Positions 1-7,878 are shown, counted from the stretch's first letter. The stretch is DNA of 64,000 nucleotides from Algorimicrobium algoritergicola (GCF_008086165.1 NZ_VSKL01000002.1:248001-312000), one strand, 5' to 3'. Program-made: numbers and translations. Notes: a model not told the origin generated them from the sequence alone.

Positions 1-203
1 CCAAAATGGAAGTTCACTTAAAGGATGATAATGGAAAAAAGGACGACATTAATGAAGTTACTTGTCTATTAGAAGCCAGACTTGAAGGTAGGCAGCCTAT
101 TGCTGTTACCAACCAAGCAGGTACTATGAATCTTGCAGTAACTGGAGCTATTTACAAAGTAAAAACCGCTATAGAAACTATTCTAGGGAAAAATAAAAAA
201 TAA
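1..203 (+). CDS. Ribosome hibernation factor HPF/RaiA-like protein (3' part only)
   Basis: This is the end of a gene that starts before the window. The methionine codon at base 6 is preceded by an in-frame lysine codon and is probably internal. The 65 residues from that Met look like the C-terminal half of the short HPF/RaiA-like (sigma-54 modulation) proteins of Bacteroidota, with segments EVHLKDDNG, EARLEGRQPIAV and AVTGAIYKVK. Proteins of this family bind the small ribosomal subunit and help silence ribosomes in stationary phase or stress. The downstream gene follows after 25 bases and its family has been linked to translation, so the two may be co-transcribed. The family call is fairly firm; the N-terminus cannot be seen. 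Confidence 0.75.
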   Translation, partial: KMEVHLKDDNGKKDDINEVTCLLEARLEGRQPIAVTNQAGTMNLAVTGAIYKVKTAIETILGKNKK

Positions 204-228
204 TAATAGGCATAAAATATCTATAAAA

Positions 229-609
229 ATGAAAGCAAAAAACAATTTAGGAATTTGGATGGATCATTCAACGGCATACATTATTGATCTGAATTCTAGC
301 AGTAAAAATAGAACGATAATTTCAAATTTTACGTCTGAAACAAAAGAAGAAGCCATGACTAGAAGCGAAAATCTGATGCATAATAAGCGGCAGCAAATGC
401 ACGACGAATTTTATGATAAAATTGGTGCTCAAATTTTAAAATATCAGCATGTGGTATTATTTGGACCTACAAATGCAAAAGTAGAACTCTATAATGTTTT
501 GAATAAAGATTTACATTTTAAAAATATAAAAATAGATGTGGAAACGGCTGATAAAATGACTAGTAATGAGAAGGATGCTTTTGTGAAAAAACATTTTGGA
601 ATAGGATAG
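229..609 (+). CDS. Small eRF1-domain-like ('translational machinery') protein
   Basis: The protein has 126 residues, no signal peptide and no membrane segment. The N-terminus (LGIWMDHSTAYIIDL) and the later QMHDEFYDKIGAQI and VVLFGPTNAKVEL segments resemble a family of short proteins annotated as translational-machinery or eRF1-domain-like. Their fold is related to the central domain of release factor eRF1. No catalytic residues are known for the family. It starts 25 bases after the hibernation-factor gene on the same strand, which suggests an operon and a role around resting ribosomes; that role is inference. The family assignment is by pattern only. The start is the first ATG after the upstream stop, behind an A-rich leader. 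Confidence 0.55.
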   Translation: MKAKNNLGIWMDHSTAYIIDLNSSSKNRTIISNFTSETKEEAMTRSENLMHNKRQQMHDEFYDKIGAQILKYQHVVLFGPTNAKVELYNVLNKDLHFKNIKIDVETADKMTSNEKDAFVKKHFGIG

Positions 610-747
610 ATCTATTGTAAGCCCAAAAACAAAGGAATATAATTTGTGGATTTTGTTACGATGTAATATTGCGTATAATTAGTATATTAATAACAATATA
701 ATCCTTAAAATTGAGTTAGAGTTAAGTATTAATTTAAATGATAAAAT

Positions 748-1590
748 ATGAAAACAGCAAAATTAATCTTCATGATGTTTGTGTTAATTTCAATATCATC
801 TTGTTCAAATGATGATGATAGCGTGAATAATAGTCAACAAACCCAACAGGATATACAGAATTTAGTTGAATCTAATAACTTTATTATTACAAATTATATA
901 GATTCAGGAAACAATGAAATAGGCCATTTTAGTTGTTATGCATTTACTTTTAGTCCTGATGGAACTATTATAGCAAACAATGGCGTTAATAATTATACTG
1001 GTACTTGGAGCGTAACAAACAGTAACAGTAATGATGATAGTATTAATGATTTAGATTTTAATATTAATTTTCCATTAACCAATGAATTTGAAGACTTAAA
1101 TGACGATTGGGATATTGTTTCATATAATTCCAATTCAATTGTGTTAATTGATGTTAGTGGTGGAAATGGCGGAACAGATAACTTAACATTTCAAATAGGA
1201 ACACCTACAGCTAATTGTACATCGCAAGTTCTGAATATAGTTTCAACTAATGTACAGTCAGGAACATGGCACATAACATTTTTTGAAGATTCAGGAGTTG
1301 ATGAAACCAATAATTTTATAGGTTATAATTTTACATTCAATAGTTCGGGCAATTTAAACGCTAATAATGGTACTAACAATTACGATGGAAATTGGAGTAT
1401 AACGGATAGTAATAGTAATGATGATAACCTGGATGATTTAGATTTTAACATTAATTTTAACCTTACGAACGATTTTCAAGATTTGAATGATGACTGGGAT
1501 TTTGTATCACAATCGGCAACCAAAATTGAGTTAATAGATGTAAGTGGCGGAAATGGAGGAACGGATTATTTAACCTTTGAGAAAAATTAA
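748..1590 (+). CDS. Lipoprotein with two tandem repeat domains, function unknown
   Basis: The protein has 280 residues. The N-terminus is a lipoprotein signal (Lys3, hydrophobic stretch, SISSC with the acceptor Cys near residue 19) followed by an acidic NDDDS linker. Such acidic linkers after the Cys are linked to surface export of lipoproteins in Bacteroidota. The rest is two copies of a domain of about 100 residues (roughly 45-148 and 165-280). Each copy has ANNGxNNYxGxWSxTxSNSNDD, then DLDFNINFxLTN, then DLNDDWDxVS and ends in IDVSGGNGGTDxLTF. The copies are highly alike, so the duplication is recent or under strong constraint. I do not recognise the domain; it looks like an all-beta, lipocalin-like fold. 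A strong terminator follows the gene. Confidence 0.75.
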   Translation: MKTAKLIFMMFVLISISSCSNDDDSVNNSQQTQQDIQNLVESNNFIITNYIDSGNNEIGHFSCYAFTFSPDGTIIANNGVNNYTGTWSVTNSNSNDDSINDLDFNINFPLTNEFEDLNDDWDIVSYNSNSIVLIDVSGGNGGTDNLTFQIGTPTANCTSQVLNIVSTNVQSGTWHITFFEDSGVDETNNFIGYNFTFNSSGNLNANNGTNNYDGNWSITDSNSNDDNLDDLDFNINFNLTNDFQDLNDDWDFVSQSATKIELIDVSGGNGGTDYLTFEKN

Positions 1591-1614
1591 AAATATTTTA
1601 CAAAACATATAATT

Positions 1615-1646
1615 AAAAACCACTTCCCAACGAAAGTGGTTTTTTT
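1615..1646 (+). terminator. Rho-independent terminator
   Basis: AAAAACCACTT pairs with AAGTGGTTTTT across a short loop and runs into a T tract. It lies 25 bases after the stop of the two-repeat lipoprotein gene. Confidence 0.85.
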
Positions 1647-1847
1647 GTGGATTAAAAAATTAATAAAAATAGAAGAACAATCAAAACCTATAATTAGTCT
1701 AAAAAACAAATGGATTCCTCACATATGTCATAGGCAAATTAATACGTAACGTTATATAGGTGCACCTTGATGAGAATATTAAGACCATGAATAGAAAATT
1801 TGACACTTTTTTGACATATCATGCTATTAAAAAGGAATCATTCGCAT

Positions 1848-1855
1848 TAAATTTG
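1848..1855 (+). promoter_or_regulatory. TAnnTTTG (-7) promoter element of the propeller lipoprotein
   Basis: TAAATTTG matches the Bacteroidota -7 consensus and ends 23 bases before the ATG at 1879, leaving a short leader. No convincing -33 TTTG is seen at the usual spacing. Confidence 0.5.
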
Positions 1856-1878
1856 GAAAAACAAATATTCTCCATCTA

Positions 1879-2991
1879 ATGAAAAAATTATATCAACTGT
1901 CAAAAATATGCTTAATTGTTTTTAGTTCGTTTCTGTTAACCGCTTGTAACGGACAGACAAAAACACCTGTAAAGCCAAATGCACAAGAAGATTCCATTTC
2001 AAAAACCATTAATACGTCAAAAGTAGGCGAGCCAATAAATAGTCCAAATTATGGCGCACCATTTTTAAATGAACCGCCAGCTACCAGAATTAGCGATTTT
2101 GTCCGAAATATTTTTCAAGATAGTAAAGGCAACTTGTGGTTTGGAACAAATGGCGATGGTGTAATTCGCTTTTCGGGAAAATCTTTAGATTATTTTTCTG
2201 AAAACGAAGGCTTTAATGGTCTTGCAATAAGAGGGATAATTGAAGATAAAGAAGGTAATGTCTGGTTTGGAACCGAACGCGGATTAACCAAATATAATGG
2301 CGAAACCTTTACCAATTTTAATGAGAAGGATGGCTTATTAAACTCGAATCTTTGGAGTTTAATTATAGATAGCAAAGGGCTCATGTGGATTGGTACCTTA
2401 GGAGGTGCGTACACTTTTAATGGTGAAAAATTTACACCGTTTGTCATTCCAGAATCAGAACCAGATGTATTACGAGGTGTTACAAGCAGTAAAATAGTGC
2501 ATTGTATTATGGAAGACAGTAAAGGAAGTATGTGGTTTGGAACACCAGAAGGAGCTTATATGTACAATGGAAAAATTCTAACACATATTTCAGAAAAAGA
2601 TGGCTTACCAAATAATTCAATAAACCGCATTTTAGAAGATAAAAATCATAATTTCTGGTTTGCTACGCATCATAAAGGGATTAGTCGCTATGATGGAAAA
2701 ACGTTTACCAATTTCACAACAAATGGTGTTATAAGTGGTGATGAAGTCTGGAATATCTATGAAGATTCAAACGGAAATATATGGTTTCCAGCCGAAAACT
2801 ATGGTGTTTACCGTTATGATGGAAACACGTTTAAAAATTACTCTAAAAAGGATGGCTTGCTAACCAATGCCATTCAATGTATGTATGAAGATAAAGAAGG
2901 TCGGTTTTGGTTTGGTGGCTGGATGGGACTTTTCCGTTTTGATGACAATTACTTTTCGGTTGTTACTAAAGAAGGACCTTGGGAGAAATAA
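1879..2991 (+). CDS. Seven-bladed reg_prop (two-component regulator propeller) lipoprotein
   Basis: The protein has 370 residues with a lipoprotein signal ending LLTAC (Cys near residue 23), so it is membrane-anchored outside the cytoplasm. From about residue 70 to the end I count seven repeats of the reg_prop pattern: an ED..GN.WFGT core followed by G...Y.G..F.NF. Seven repeats are enough for one closed beta-propeller. In hybrid two-component systems two such propellers form the periplasmic sensor fused to a kinase. Here there is no transmembrane kinase part and no adjacent kinase gene. It may therefore be a free-standing binding protein, for example for glycans; that is inference. The gene appears to be transcribed alone. 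Confidence 0.8.
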   Translation: MKKLYQLSKICLIVFSSFLLTACNGQTKTPVKPNAQEDSISKTINTSKVGEPINSPNYGAPFLNEPPATRISDFVRNIFQDSKGNLWFGTNGDGVIRFSGKSLDYFSENEGFNGLAIRGIIEDKEGNVWFGTERGLTKYNGETFTNFNEKDGLLNSNLWSLIIDSKGLMWIGTLGGAYTFNGEKFTPFVIPESEPDVLRGVTSSKIVHCIMEDSKGSMWFGTPEGAYMYNGKILTHISEKDGLPNNSINRILEDKNHNFWFATHHKGISRYDGKTFTNFTTNGVISGDEVWNIYEDSNGNIWFPAENYGVYRYDGNTFKNYSKKDGLLTNAIQCMYEDKEGRFWFGGWMGLFRFDDNYFSVVTKEGPWEK

Positions 2992-3027
2992 CCTATTAGT
3001 ACATAATGGTTTTATTGGAAGATAGCA

Positions 3028-3035
3028 TATTTTTG
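3028..3035 (+). promoter_or_regulatory. TAnnTTTG (-7) element before the GNAT pseudogene
   Basis: TATTTTTG fits the -7 consensus and lies 45 bases before the ATG at 3080. Its presence suggests that the frameshifted gene still has a promoter. Confidence 0.4.
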
Positions 3036-3079
3036 TTTTACCTTATTCACGTAAAAACACACGATTAAGTTTCTGAAAC

Positions 3080-3525
3080 ATGAAAATTATAGCAGCTATT
3101 CCAATGGATTCAGAAGCATTAACCAATTTAACCATTCGGTCTAAATCCCATTGGAATTATAGTAAAGAACAGATTGAAGCTTGGTTAGAAGATTTAACCA
3201 TAACCACTAGTTATATTGAAGAAAAGCAGGTTTTTAATTTGGTTAATGAAACTGTTTTAATTGGTTATTATTCCTACTTTAAACGTAATGAGGGTGACAT
3301 AAAATTAGATTATTTATTTATCCAATATATATTGGTCAAGGTTATGGAAAATACCTGATAACCGATTTTCTAAAGCGCATAAAGGCAACTGGATATAAAA
3401 AAGTGCAGGTAGATGCTGATCCAAACGTTGAAAAATTCTATTCAATTTATGGGTTTCGTACGGTTGGATATTTAAAGAGTTCCATAAAAGATAGATTTCT
3501 ACCCATTATGGAATTGGAAATATAA
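3080..3525 (+). pseudogene. GNAT family N-acetyltransferase, interrupted by a frameshift
   Basis: The first frame gives 92 residues ending at a stop at 3356-3358. Near 3317-3322 the homology moves to the next frame and runs on to a stop at 3523-3525. The moved frame reads IYIGQGYGKYLITDFLKRI, which is the acetyl-CoA binding motif (Q/R-x-x-G-x-G/A), then NVEKFYSIYGFRTVGY and a normal GNAT C-terminus. Joining the frames, as one missing base would require, gives about 148 residues with YLFIPIYIGQGYG across the joint, a normal GNAT length and order. As read, the product lacks its cofactor site and should be inactive. The rest is undecayed, so the break is either very recent or a sequencing error in an AT-rich stretch. 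Confidence 0.8.
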
Positions 3526-3538
3526 TGAACAACAATTT

Positions 3539-3576
3539 TTTAAACTAAAGGTTTAGTTTAAACTAATTTTTTAGTT
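3539..3576. promoter_or_regulatory. Palindromic operator candidate with AAACTAA half-sites
   Basis: A perfect inverted repeat with 11-base arms (TTTAAACTAAA and TTTAGTTTAAA, two bases between) occupies 3539-3562. It is followed by a second inverted pair, AACTAA-TTTT-TTAGTT (3561-3576), that touches the -7 promoter element at 3576. The position around the -33 region is where a dimeric repressor would bind. There is no T tract, so it is not a typical terminator of the pseudogene before it. The regulator is unknown. Confidence 0.5.
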
Positions 3577-3583
3577 ATATTTG
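3576..3583 (+). promoter_or_regulatory. TAnnTTTG (-7) element of the DUF6624 gene
   Basis: TATATTTG matches the -7 consensus exactly, ends 20 bases before the ATG at 3604 and abuts the palindrome upstream. Confidence 0.6.
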
Positions 3584-3603
3584 ATTTCATCAATCTTTCA
3601 ACT

Positions 3604-4047
3604 ATGAAATCAATTAGTATCATTTTTTGTTTCTTGATAACGTCCGTCTTATTCTCACAAGAAAACTTAAAAGCGGAAATCCCTTCACAAAAGCAATTAG
3701 ATTCTATAAAGGTAGCGTTAGAAATACTATTTAAAAAGGATCAAACCTTTAGACGCATTTATACCGAAGCCGAAGAAAAATTAGGAAAAGACTCGTTTGA
3801 AATGAACTATTTTTGGGAAGTAGTAGAGGCAGATGACAAAATTCTAGAAAAACAAGTTACCAATATAATTAACAAATTTGGATGGCTAGGTATTTCCCAA
3901 GTTGGCAGATTGGCAAATGACACACAATGGAGTATTTTACAGCATGGCAGTGTGACAAATAAAGAAAAATACGCACCCTTGCTAAAAGCATCAGTTTTAA
4001 AAAACGAATCGCAAGCAACACATTATGTACGTTTAGTTGTATGGTAG
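3604..4047 (+). CDS. DUF6624-like exported protein, C-terminally truncated
   Basis: The product has 147 residues with a cleavable signal peptide (MKSISIIFCFLITSVLFSQ, cut after Ser18 or Gln19). The mature part follows the DUF6624 pattern: KDQTFRR, then VVEADDKILEKQVTNII, KFGWLGISQVG, and a QHGS...KYAPLLKASV segment. In the family the helix after that segment continues with a conserved region ending near an IYGTQ-like motif. Here it breaks off into an unrelated tail and stops. The family function is unknown. The gene has its own promoter and a palindromic operator candidate. The 3' part looks lost or replaced; a 41-codon open stretch in another frame follows directly. It may be non-functional. 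Confidence 0.6.
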   Translation: MKSISIIFCFLITSVLFSQENLKAEIPSQKQLDSIKVALEILFKKDQTFRRIYTEAEEKLGKDSFEMNYFWEVVEADDKILEKQVTNIINKFGWLGISQVGRLANDTQWSILQHGSVTNKEKYAPLLKASVLKNESQATHYVRLVVW

Positions 4048-4166
4048 CCAAAAAATGGATTGCAAAAAATGCTTTGGCAGAATTGCAGAAAGACGGTATT
4101 AGAATGTCTGATTATCCGCGAACTGATTATAGAAAACCTACTTTTAATAATACGTTTAATACCTAA
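4041..4166 (+). pseudogene. Short coding remnant overlapping the end of the DUF6624 gene
   Basis: This open stretch of 41 codons begins with an ATG inside the last codons of the DUF6624 gene, in another frame. It is rich in plausible coding sequence (WIAKNALAELQKDGIRMSD, then YPRTDYRKPTFNN). The same frame stays open for some codons upstream of the ATG. It reads like the C-terminus of an otherwise missing protein. I do not recognise the family. Together with the truncated gene before it, it suggests a deletion that fused the ends of two genes. Confidence 0.3.
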
Positions 4167-4193
4167 TTTCAAGCAAAAGCAAGGAAACTAACA

Positions 4194-4709
4194 TTATTCA
4201 AAATAAACACCTTCCGTTACAAATGAAAAAGATTTGCTTCCTAAACCACCAATCATAACGGCTTGAAATAACGGATTTAACTTGGTATTTCCATACCACT
4301 CCACAACAAAGTTGGCACCAGAACCACCAGAAACATCTTCCTCATCTACAACATACTCCAGCGTTTCAAACGTACTTAAATAGATAGGTGATTTTATATA
4401 ACTCCTAACAAATTTTCCTTCTGTGTTAAAATAATCAATCCTGCTAATAAATAGGGTATCAGTTTCACTGGTATTATGTATACTTAATGTAGATGTTAAC
4501 TGCGTTCTATCATTCCGCGTGCGCTGATATATATTTGAATAAACGGGAACATAAACTTTTTTTGTAACCAACTCACCATCTGCTTTTTCTACCTGTTTTG
4601 GTACCTGATGTTCATTAGATATTATTTCGCGCTCTTTGCTAGACGAATTTTTATCGCATGAGACAAATAGCATTAATAAGAATGAAAAAAGGACGATAGT
4701 AGATTTCAT
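4194..4709 (-). CDS. DUF3124 lipoprotein
   Basis: The protein has 171 residues with a lipoprotein signal ending LFVSC (Cys near residue 18) and a charged Ser/Lys/Glu linker. The domain (about 50-171) fits DUF3124: VYVPVYSNIY, STLSIHNTSETDTLFI, YIKSPIYL, then EEDVSGGSGANFVVEW. It is periplasmic or outer-membrane anchored, of unknown function. A second member of the same family lies at 12936-13448 on the other strand with the same motif order. The gene is divergent from the DUF2147 gene, with 306 bases between them. Confidence 0.8.
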   Translation of the reverse strand: MKSTIVLFSFLLMLFVSCDKNSSSKEREIISNEHQVPKQVEKADGELVTKKVYVPVYSNIYQRTRNDRTQLTSTLSIHNTSETDTLFISRIDYFNTEGKFVRSYIKSPIYLSTFETLEYVVDEEDVSGGSGANFVVEWYGNTKLNPLFQAVMIGGLGSKSFSFVTEGVYFE

Positions 4710-5015
4710 GGTAACAGGTATTTCGATGAAGTGGTTAACTTTCTTACAAATATAAAGAACATTTAAATACGATGTTATAAGATTATTGTTTCTAAACCTG
4801 AAGTTTGTAATAAAGTACGTGCAATAGAATCTTATAACAAGAAGAATTAATTATATATTTATAAAATCATAGATGATAGTTTGCTATGGCCTTTGAATGC
4901 ACAAATTAATGTGGTTTTCGGTTTATCTGGCTAAAATAATTGACTTTAAAAAGGTTGAAAAGAAACGTCCAAATTCGATTTTCTTTTGATAAGAAACAAC
5001 TATTAAAATAAAAAA
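4710..5015. other. 306-base intergenic region between divergent genes
   Basis: No gene was found here. It must hold the promoters of the DUF3124 gene (-) and the DUF2147 gene (+). I see no exact TAnnTTTG element for either. The one structure I see is the spaced inverted repeat at 4774-4838. Confidence 0.5.
4774..4838. repeat. Inverted repeat GTTATAAGATT ... AATCTTATAAC
   Basis: The 11-base arms at 4774-4784 and 4828-4838 are perfectly complementary and 43 bases apart. With a two-base bulge the pairing extends by four more bases (ATTG with CAAT). No T tract follows. It may be a pair of regulator sites or the remains of a small non-coding repeat. Confidence 0.45.
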
Positions 5016-5435
5016 ATGAAATATCTATTTCTACTATTAATAACGGCTTACAGCCTGACTAATCAAGCACAAACTATTGTTGGTCAATGGGAAACCTACG
5101 ACGATAAAACTAAAGAAAAGAAGGCTGTCATTGAAATTTACCAAACGGATGATAAATATTTTGCTAAAATCGTTAAAAGTTTTGTTGGTGAAATAGATGC
5201 ACTTTGTGAAAAATGTGAAGAGCCAAAAAAAGATAAACCCATCATTGGATTAATTATTATTGAAAACATAAAAAAAAATAATGAAGATTTTGAAGGAGGA
5301 ACAATTTTAGATCCTGAAACTGGCGACGTTTATAAATGCAATTTAAAACTCATTAATAAAAATAAACTGGAGGTTCGTGGTTTCATTGGCATCTCTATTT
5401 TTGGACGAACACAATATTGGGTACGAAAGGGATAA
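5016..5435 (+). CDS. DUF2147 secreted protein
   Basis: The protein has 139 residues with a signal peptide (cut after QA, near residue 18). The mature part fits DUF2147: IVGQWETYDDKTKEKKAVIEI at its start, a Cys pair in LCEKCEEP, EGGTILDPETGDVYKCNL in the middle, and RGFIGISIFGRTQYWVR at the end. The family is a small lipocalin-like barrel of unknown ligand found in the periplasm. The two close cysteines could form a disulfide or hold a metal. The gene is preceded by a long leader and stands alone. Confidence 0.8.
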   Translation: MKYLFLLLITAYSLTNQAQTIVGQWETYDDKTKEKKAVIEIYQTDDKYFAKIVKSFVGEIDALCEKCEEPKKDKPIIGLIIIENIKKNNEDFEGGTILDPETGDVYKCNLKLINKNKLEVRGFIGISIFGRTQYWVRKG

Positions 5436-5538
5436 CTAACTACAAATACCAAAATTTTGGTATTAACACATTTCATTTTGGTTTGTAATCATGAATTATT
5501 TAGGAATAGATTGCAAACTAAAAAATTTTAATTAAGCT

Positions 5539-6033
5539 ATGGATAATTTCAATTGGGAAACTTTTACAAAGAAAATTGCTATTAAGGCAAATTTAACAGA
5601 TTTATATAATGCTTGGACAATTCCTAATGAAATAGAAAAATGGTTTTTAAGCAAAGCTAATTTTCTTAAACCAAATGAGAAACAAGTTTCCAGAAATGAA
5701 AACATTAATGCTAACGATTCTTACCAATGGTCTTGGTTTGTATATGACATTATTGAAACAGGTAACATTATTGAAGCTAACGGTAAAGACTTATTGAAAT
5801 TTACATTTGCTGGAAATTGTATCGTTGAAATTACATTGGAGCAAAACCAAGAATATGTAATTGTAAAATTAATCCAAACCAATATTCCAACTGATAATCA
5901 ATCTAAAAGAGGTATCCGACTTGGTTGCGATTCGGGATGGTCCTTTTTTCTGGTTAATTTAAAGTCAGTGTATGAAGGCGGAATTGATTTAAGGAATAAA
6001 AATAAGGACCTACCAGGAATGTTAAATAACTAA
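5539..6033 (+). CDS. SRPBCC (AHSA1/START-like) domain protein
   Basis: The protein has 164 residues, without signal or membrane segments, and is cytoplasmic. It has the AHSA1-type START-like pattern: an N-terminal FTKKIAIKANLTDLYNAWT strand and helix, IEKWFLSKANF, a central YQWSWFVYD strand, and the C-terminal long helix GCDSGWSFFLVNLKSVYE, which closes the ligand cavity. The family binds hydrophobic ligands or acts as a cofactor of Hsp90-type proteins; the ligand here is unknown. It lies 103 bases after the DUF2147 gene and 32 bases before the TMEM175-type gene, so it may be co-transcribed with the latter. Confidence 0.75.
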   Translation: MDNFNWETFTKKIAIKANLTDLYNAWTIPNEIEKWFLSKANFLKPNEKQVSRNENINANDSYQWSWFVYDIIETGNIIEANGKDLLKFTFAGNCIVEITLEQNQEYVIVKLIQTNIPTDNQSKRGIRLGCDSGWSFFLVNLKSVYEGGIDLRNKNKDLPGMLNN

Positions 6034-6065
6034 AAAATCTTACATTTAGTAAAACCAGAAACCAA

Positions 6066-6638
6066 ATGAAAACAAGCAGATTAGAAGCCTTTAGCGATGG
6101 CGTCATGGCTATTATTATCACCATTATGGTTTTAGAATTAAGTGCTCCAGAAGGAACAGATTTTCAATCACTTTTGGCCAAAGCTCCCGTTTTTATTAGT
6201 TATGTTGCCAGTTTTATTTATGTTGGTATTTATTGGAACAACCATCATCATCTGTTTCAAATTACGCAAAAAGTAAATGGTAAAACACTATGGGCCAATT
6301 TGCATTTACTCTTTTGGCTCTCGTTAATTCCGTTTACTACGGCTTGGATTGGGGATAATTATGAAGCCAAACTACCCATTATTTCCTATGGTGTGGTTTT
6401 ACTAGGTAATGCGATTGCCTATTTTATTTTGCAAAGCGTTATTATAAAATCGCACGACGATGCTTTTCCACTCAAAAAAGCCATTGGAACTGACGGAAAA
6501 GGAAAAATTTCTATAATTTTCTATTGCCTTGGGATAGGTTTAGCTTTTATAAATACGTGGTTATCCATTGCATGTTATGTTATAGTCGCTATTATGTGGT
6601 TAATTCCGGATACCCGGATTGAGAGAAATATCTCGTAG
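6066..6638 (+). CDS. TMEM175-family (DUF1211) potassium channel subunit
   Basis: The protein has 190 residues and five to six hydrophobic helices. The first helix carries the family signature FSDGV (residues 9-13) followed by MAIIITIMVLEL, which lines the pore of bacterial TMEM175 channels. Those channels work as tetramers and conduct potassium without a classical selectivity filter. A conserved WNNHHHLF segment follows helix 2 and PFTTAWIG sits in the middle. The length equals that of bacterial family members, which have one repeat rather than the two of the animal protein. The physiological role in bacteria is not well known. Confidence 0.85.
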   Translation: MKTSRLEAFSDGVMAIIITIMVLELSAPEGTDFQSLLAKAPVFISYVASFIYVGIYWNNHHHLFQITQKVNGKTLWANLHLLFWLSLIPFTTAWIGDNYEAKLPIISYGVVLLGNAIAYFILQSVIIKSHDDAFPLKKAIGTDGKGKISIIFYCLGIGLAFINTWLSIACYVIVAIMWLIPDTRIERNIS

Positions 6639-6705
6639 AAAATGCTCTATTTTAAATGAATATTTCATGTTAATAGATTTAAACAAATTTTAAAAACCAT
6701 TCAAA

Positions 6706-7878
6706 ATGAAATACTTTTTTACAATTTTTCTATTATGTTTTACCTGCTCGTTAACTTTTGCGCAAAAACCACGAGCTAGAGATTTGGGTGTGCCTTTTAC
6801 AGGTGAAACGGGTAAATTTAATGCCATTACAGATGTAAAAGGCGTAGAAGTAGGCTATAGCACAATTATTTCAGGAACGGGCAAAAATATCGTTGGTAAA
6901 GGTCCAATAAGAACAGGTGTTACCGCTATTTTCCCAAGAGGGAAAGCTAAAAAATTTAGTCCCGTATTTGCTAATTGGTATAGTCTAAATGGTAATGGTG
7001 AAATGACTGGTACCACTTGGGTTACAGAATCAGGATTTTTAGAAACACCCATAATGATCACAAATACAAATAGTGTTGGTGTGGTTCGGGACGCTGTTTT
7101 AAAATGGTATGTAGATACCGATTGGTATTCCGGTGAAGATTGGTGGTACACGTATCCCGTGGTAGCCGAAACCTACGATGGTTTTTTAAATGATATTTAT
7201 GGTTTTCACGTTAAAGAAAAACATGTTTTAGAAGCTATTGAAAATGCTAAACCGGGTAAAATAGCCGAAGGTAATGTTGGTGGTGGAACAGGTATGATGT
7301 GTTTAGGTTTTAAAGGTGGAACAGGAACAGCCTCTAGAATTATTAAAATTAAAGATTCTGTGTATACTGTTGGTGCCATTGTTCAGTCTAACTTTGGAGC
7401 AAAGCGAAATTTATCAATTGCAGGAGTACCCGTTGGAATAGAATTAAAGGATACATTAAATTACAAATATAATGCACCACCAAAATCTAGGCGGCAAGAA
7501 GGTGATGGATCTATTATTGTAATTATAGCAACTGACTTGCCACTTTTACCACATCAATTAAAACGAATTGCTCAACGCATTCCCTTAGGGATAGGTATTG
7601 TAGGCGGTCGCGGGAGCAATGGTTCTGGTGATATATTTTTAGCATTCTCCACGGCTAATGAGGACGCTTTTAATAGAGATAACATGGCAGCGGTTACCAT
7701 GTATCCAAATGATCAACTGATGCCCGTTTTTGAAGCTACCGTTCAAGCTGTTGAAGAAGCTATAATTAATGCTATGGTAGCTGCAGAAACCATGGAAGGC
7801 ATAAATGGAAATAAAGCATATGCATTGCCACATGATAAGCTCGTAGAAATTTTAAAAAAGTATAATAGAATTGATTAG
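6706..7878 (+). CDS. P1 family peptidase (DmpA/BapA-like, S58)
   Basis: The protein has 390 residues with a signal peptide cut after FA-Q near residue 20, so it is exported. It follows the DmpA family of self-processing N-terminal-nucleophile aminopeptidases: an ITDVKGVEVGYS start, NVGGGTGMMCLGFKGGTG in the middle, and GDGSIIVIIATDLPLLPHQ. In DmpA the chain is cut between Gly249 and Ser250, and the new N-terminal Ser is the nucleophile. The matching bond here is Gly268-Ser269, about 250 residues into the mature chain. Family members cleave N-terminal D-amino acids or beta-amino acids from peptides. A role in scavenging unusual peptides is inference. It appears to be a single gene, 36 bases before an unrelated one. 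Confidence 0.85.
   Translation: MKYFFTIFLLCFTCSLTFAQKPRARDLGVPFTGETGKFNAITDVKGVEVGYSTIISGTGKNIVGKGPIRTGVTAIFPRGKAKKFSPVFANWYSLNGNGEMTGTTWVTESGFLETPIMITNTNSVGVVRDAVLKWYVDTDWYSGEDWWYTYPVVAETYDGFLNDIYGFHVKEKHVLEAIENAKPGKIAEGNVGGGTGMMCLGFKGGTGTASRIIKIKDSVYTVGAIVQSNFGAKRNLSIAGVPVGIELKDTLNYKYNAPPKSRRQEGDGSIIVIIATDLPLLPHQLKRIAQRIPLGIGIVGGRGSNGSGDIFLAFSTANEDAFNRDNMAAVTMYPNDQLMPVFEATVQAVEEAIINAMVAAETMEGINGNKAYALPHDKLVEILKKYNRID

Noticed and set aside
4930-4970. Second sigma-54-like promoter before the DUF2147 gene
   Set aside because: TGGCTAAAATAATTGAC has the wrong spacing (13 instead of 12) and two mismatches in the -24 block.
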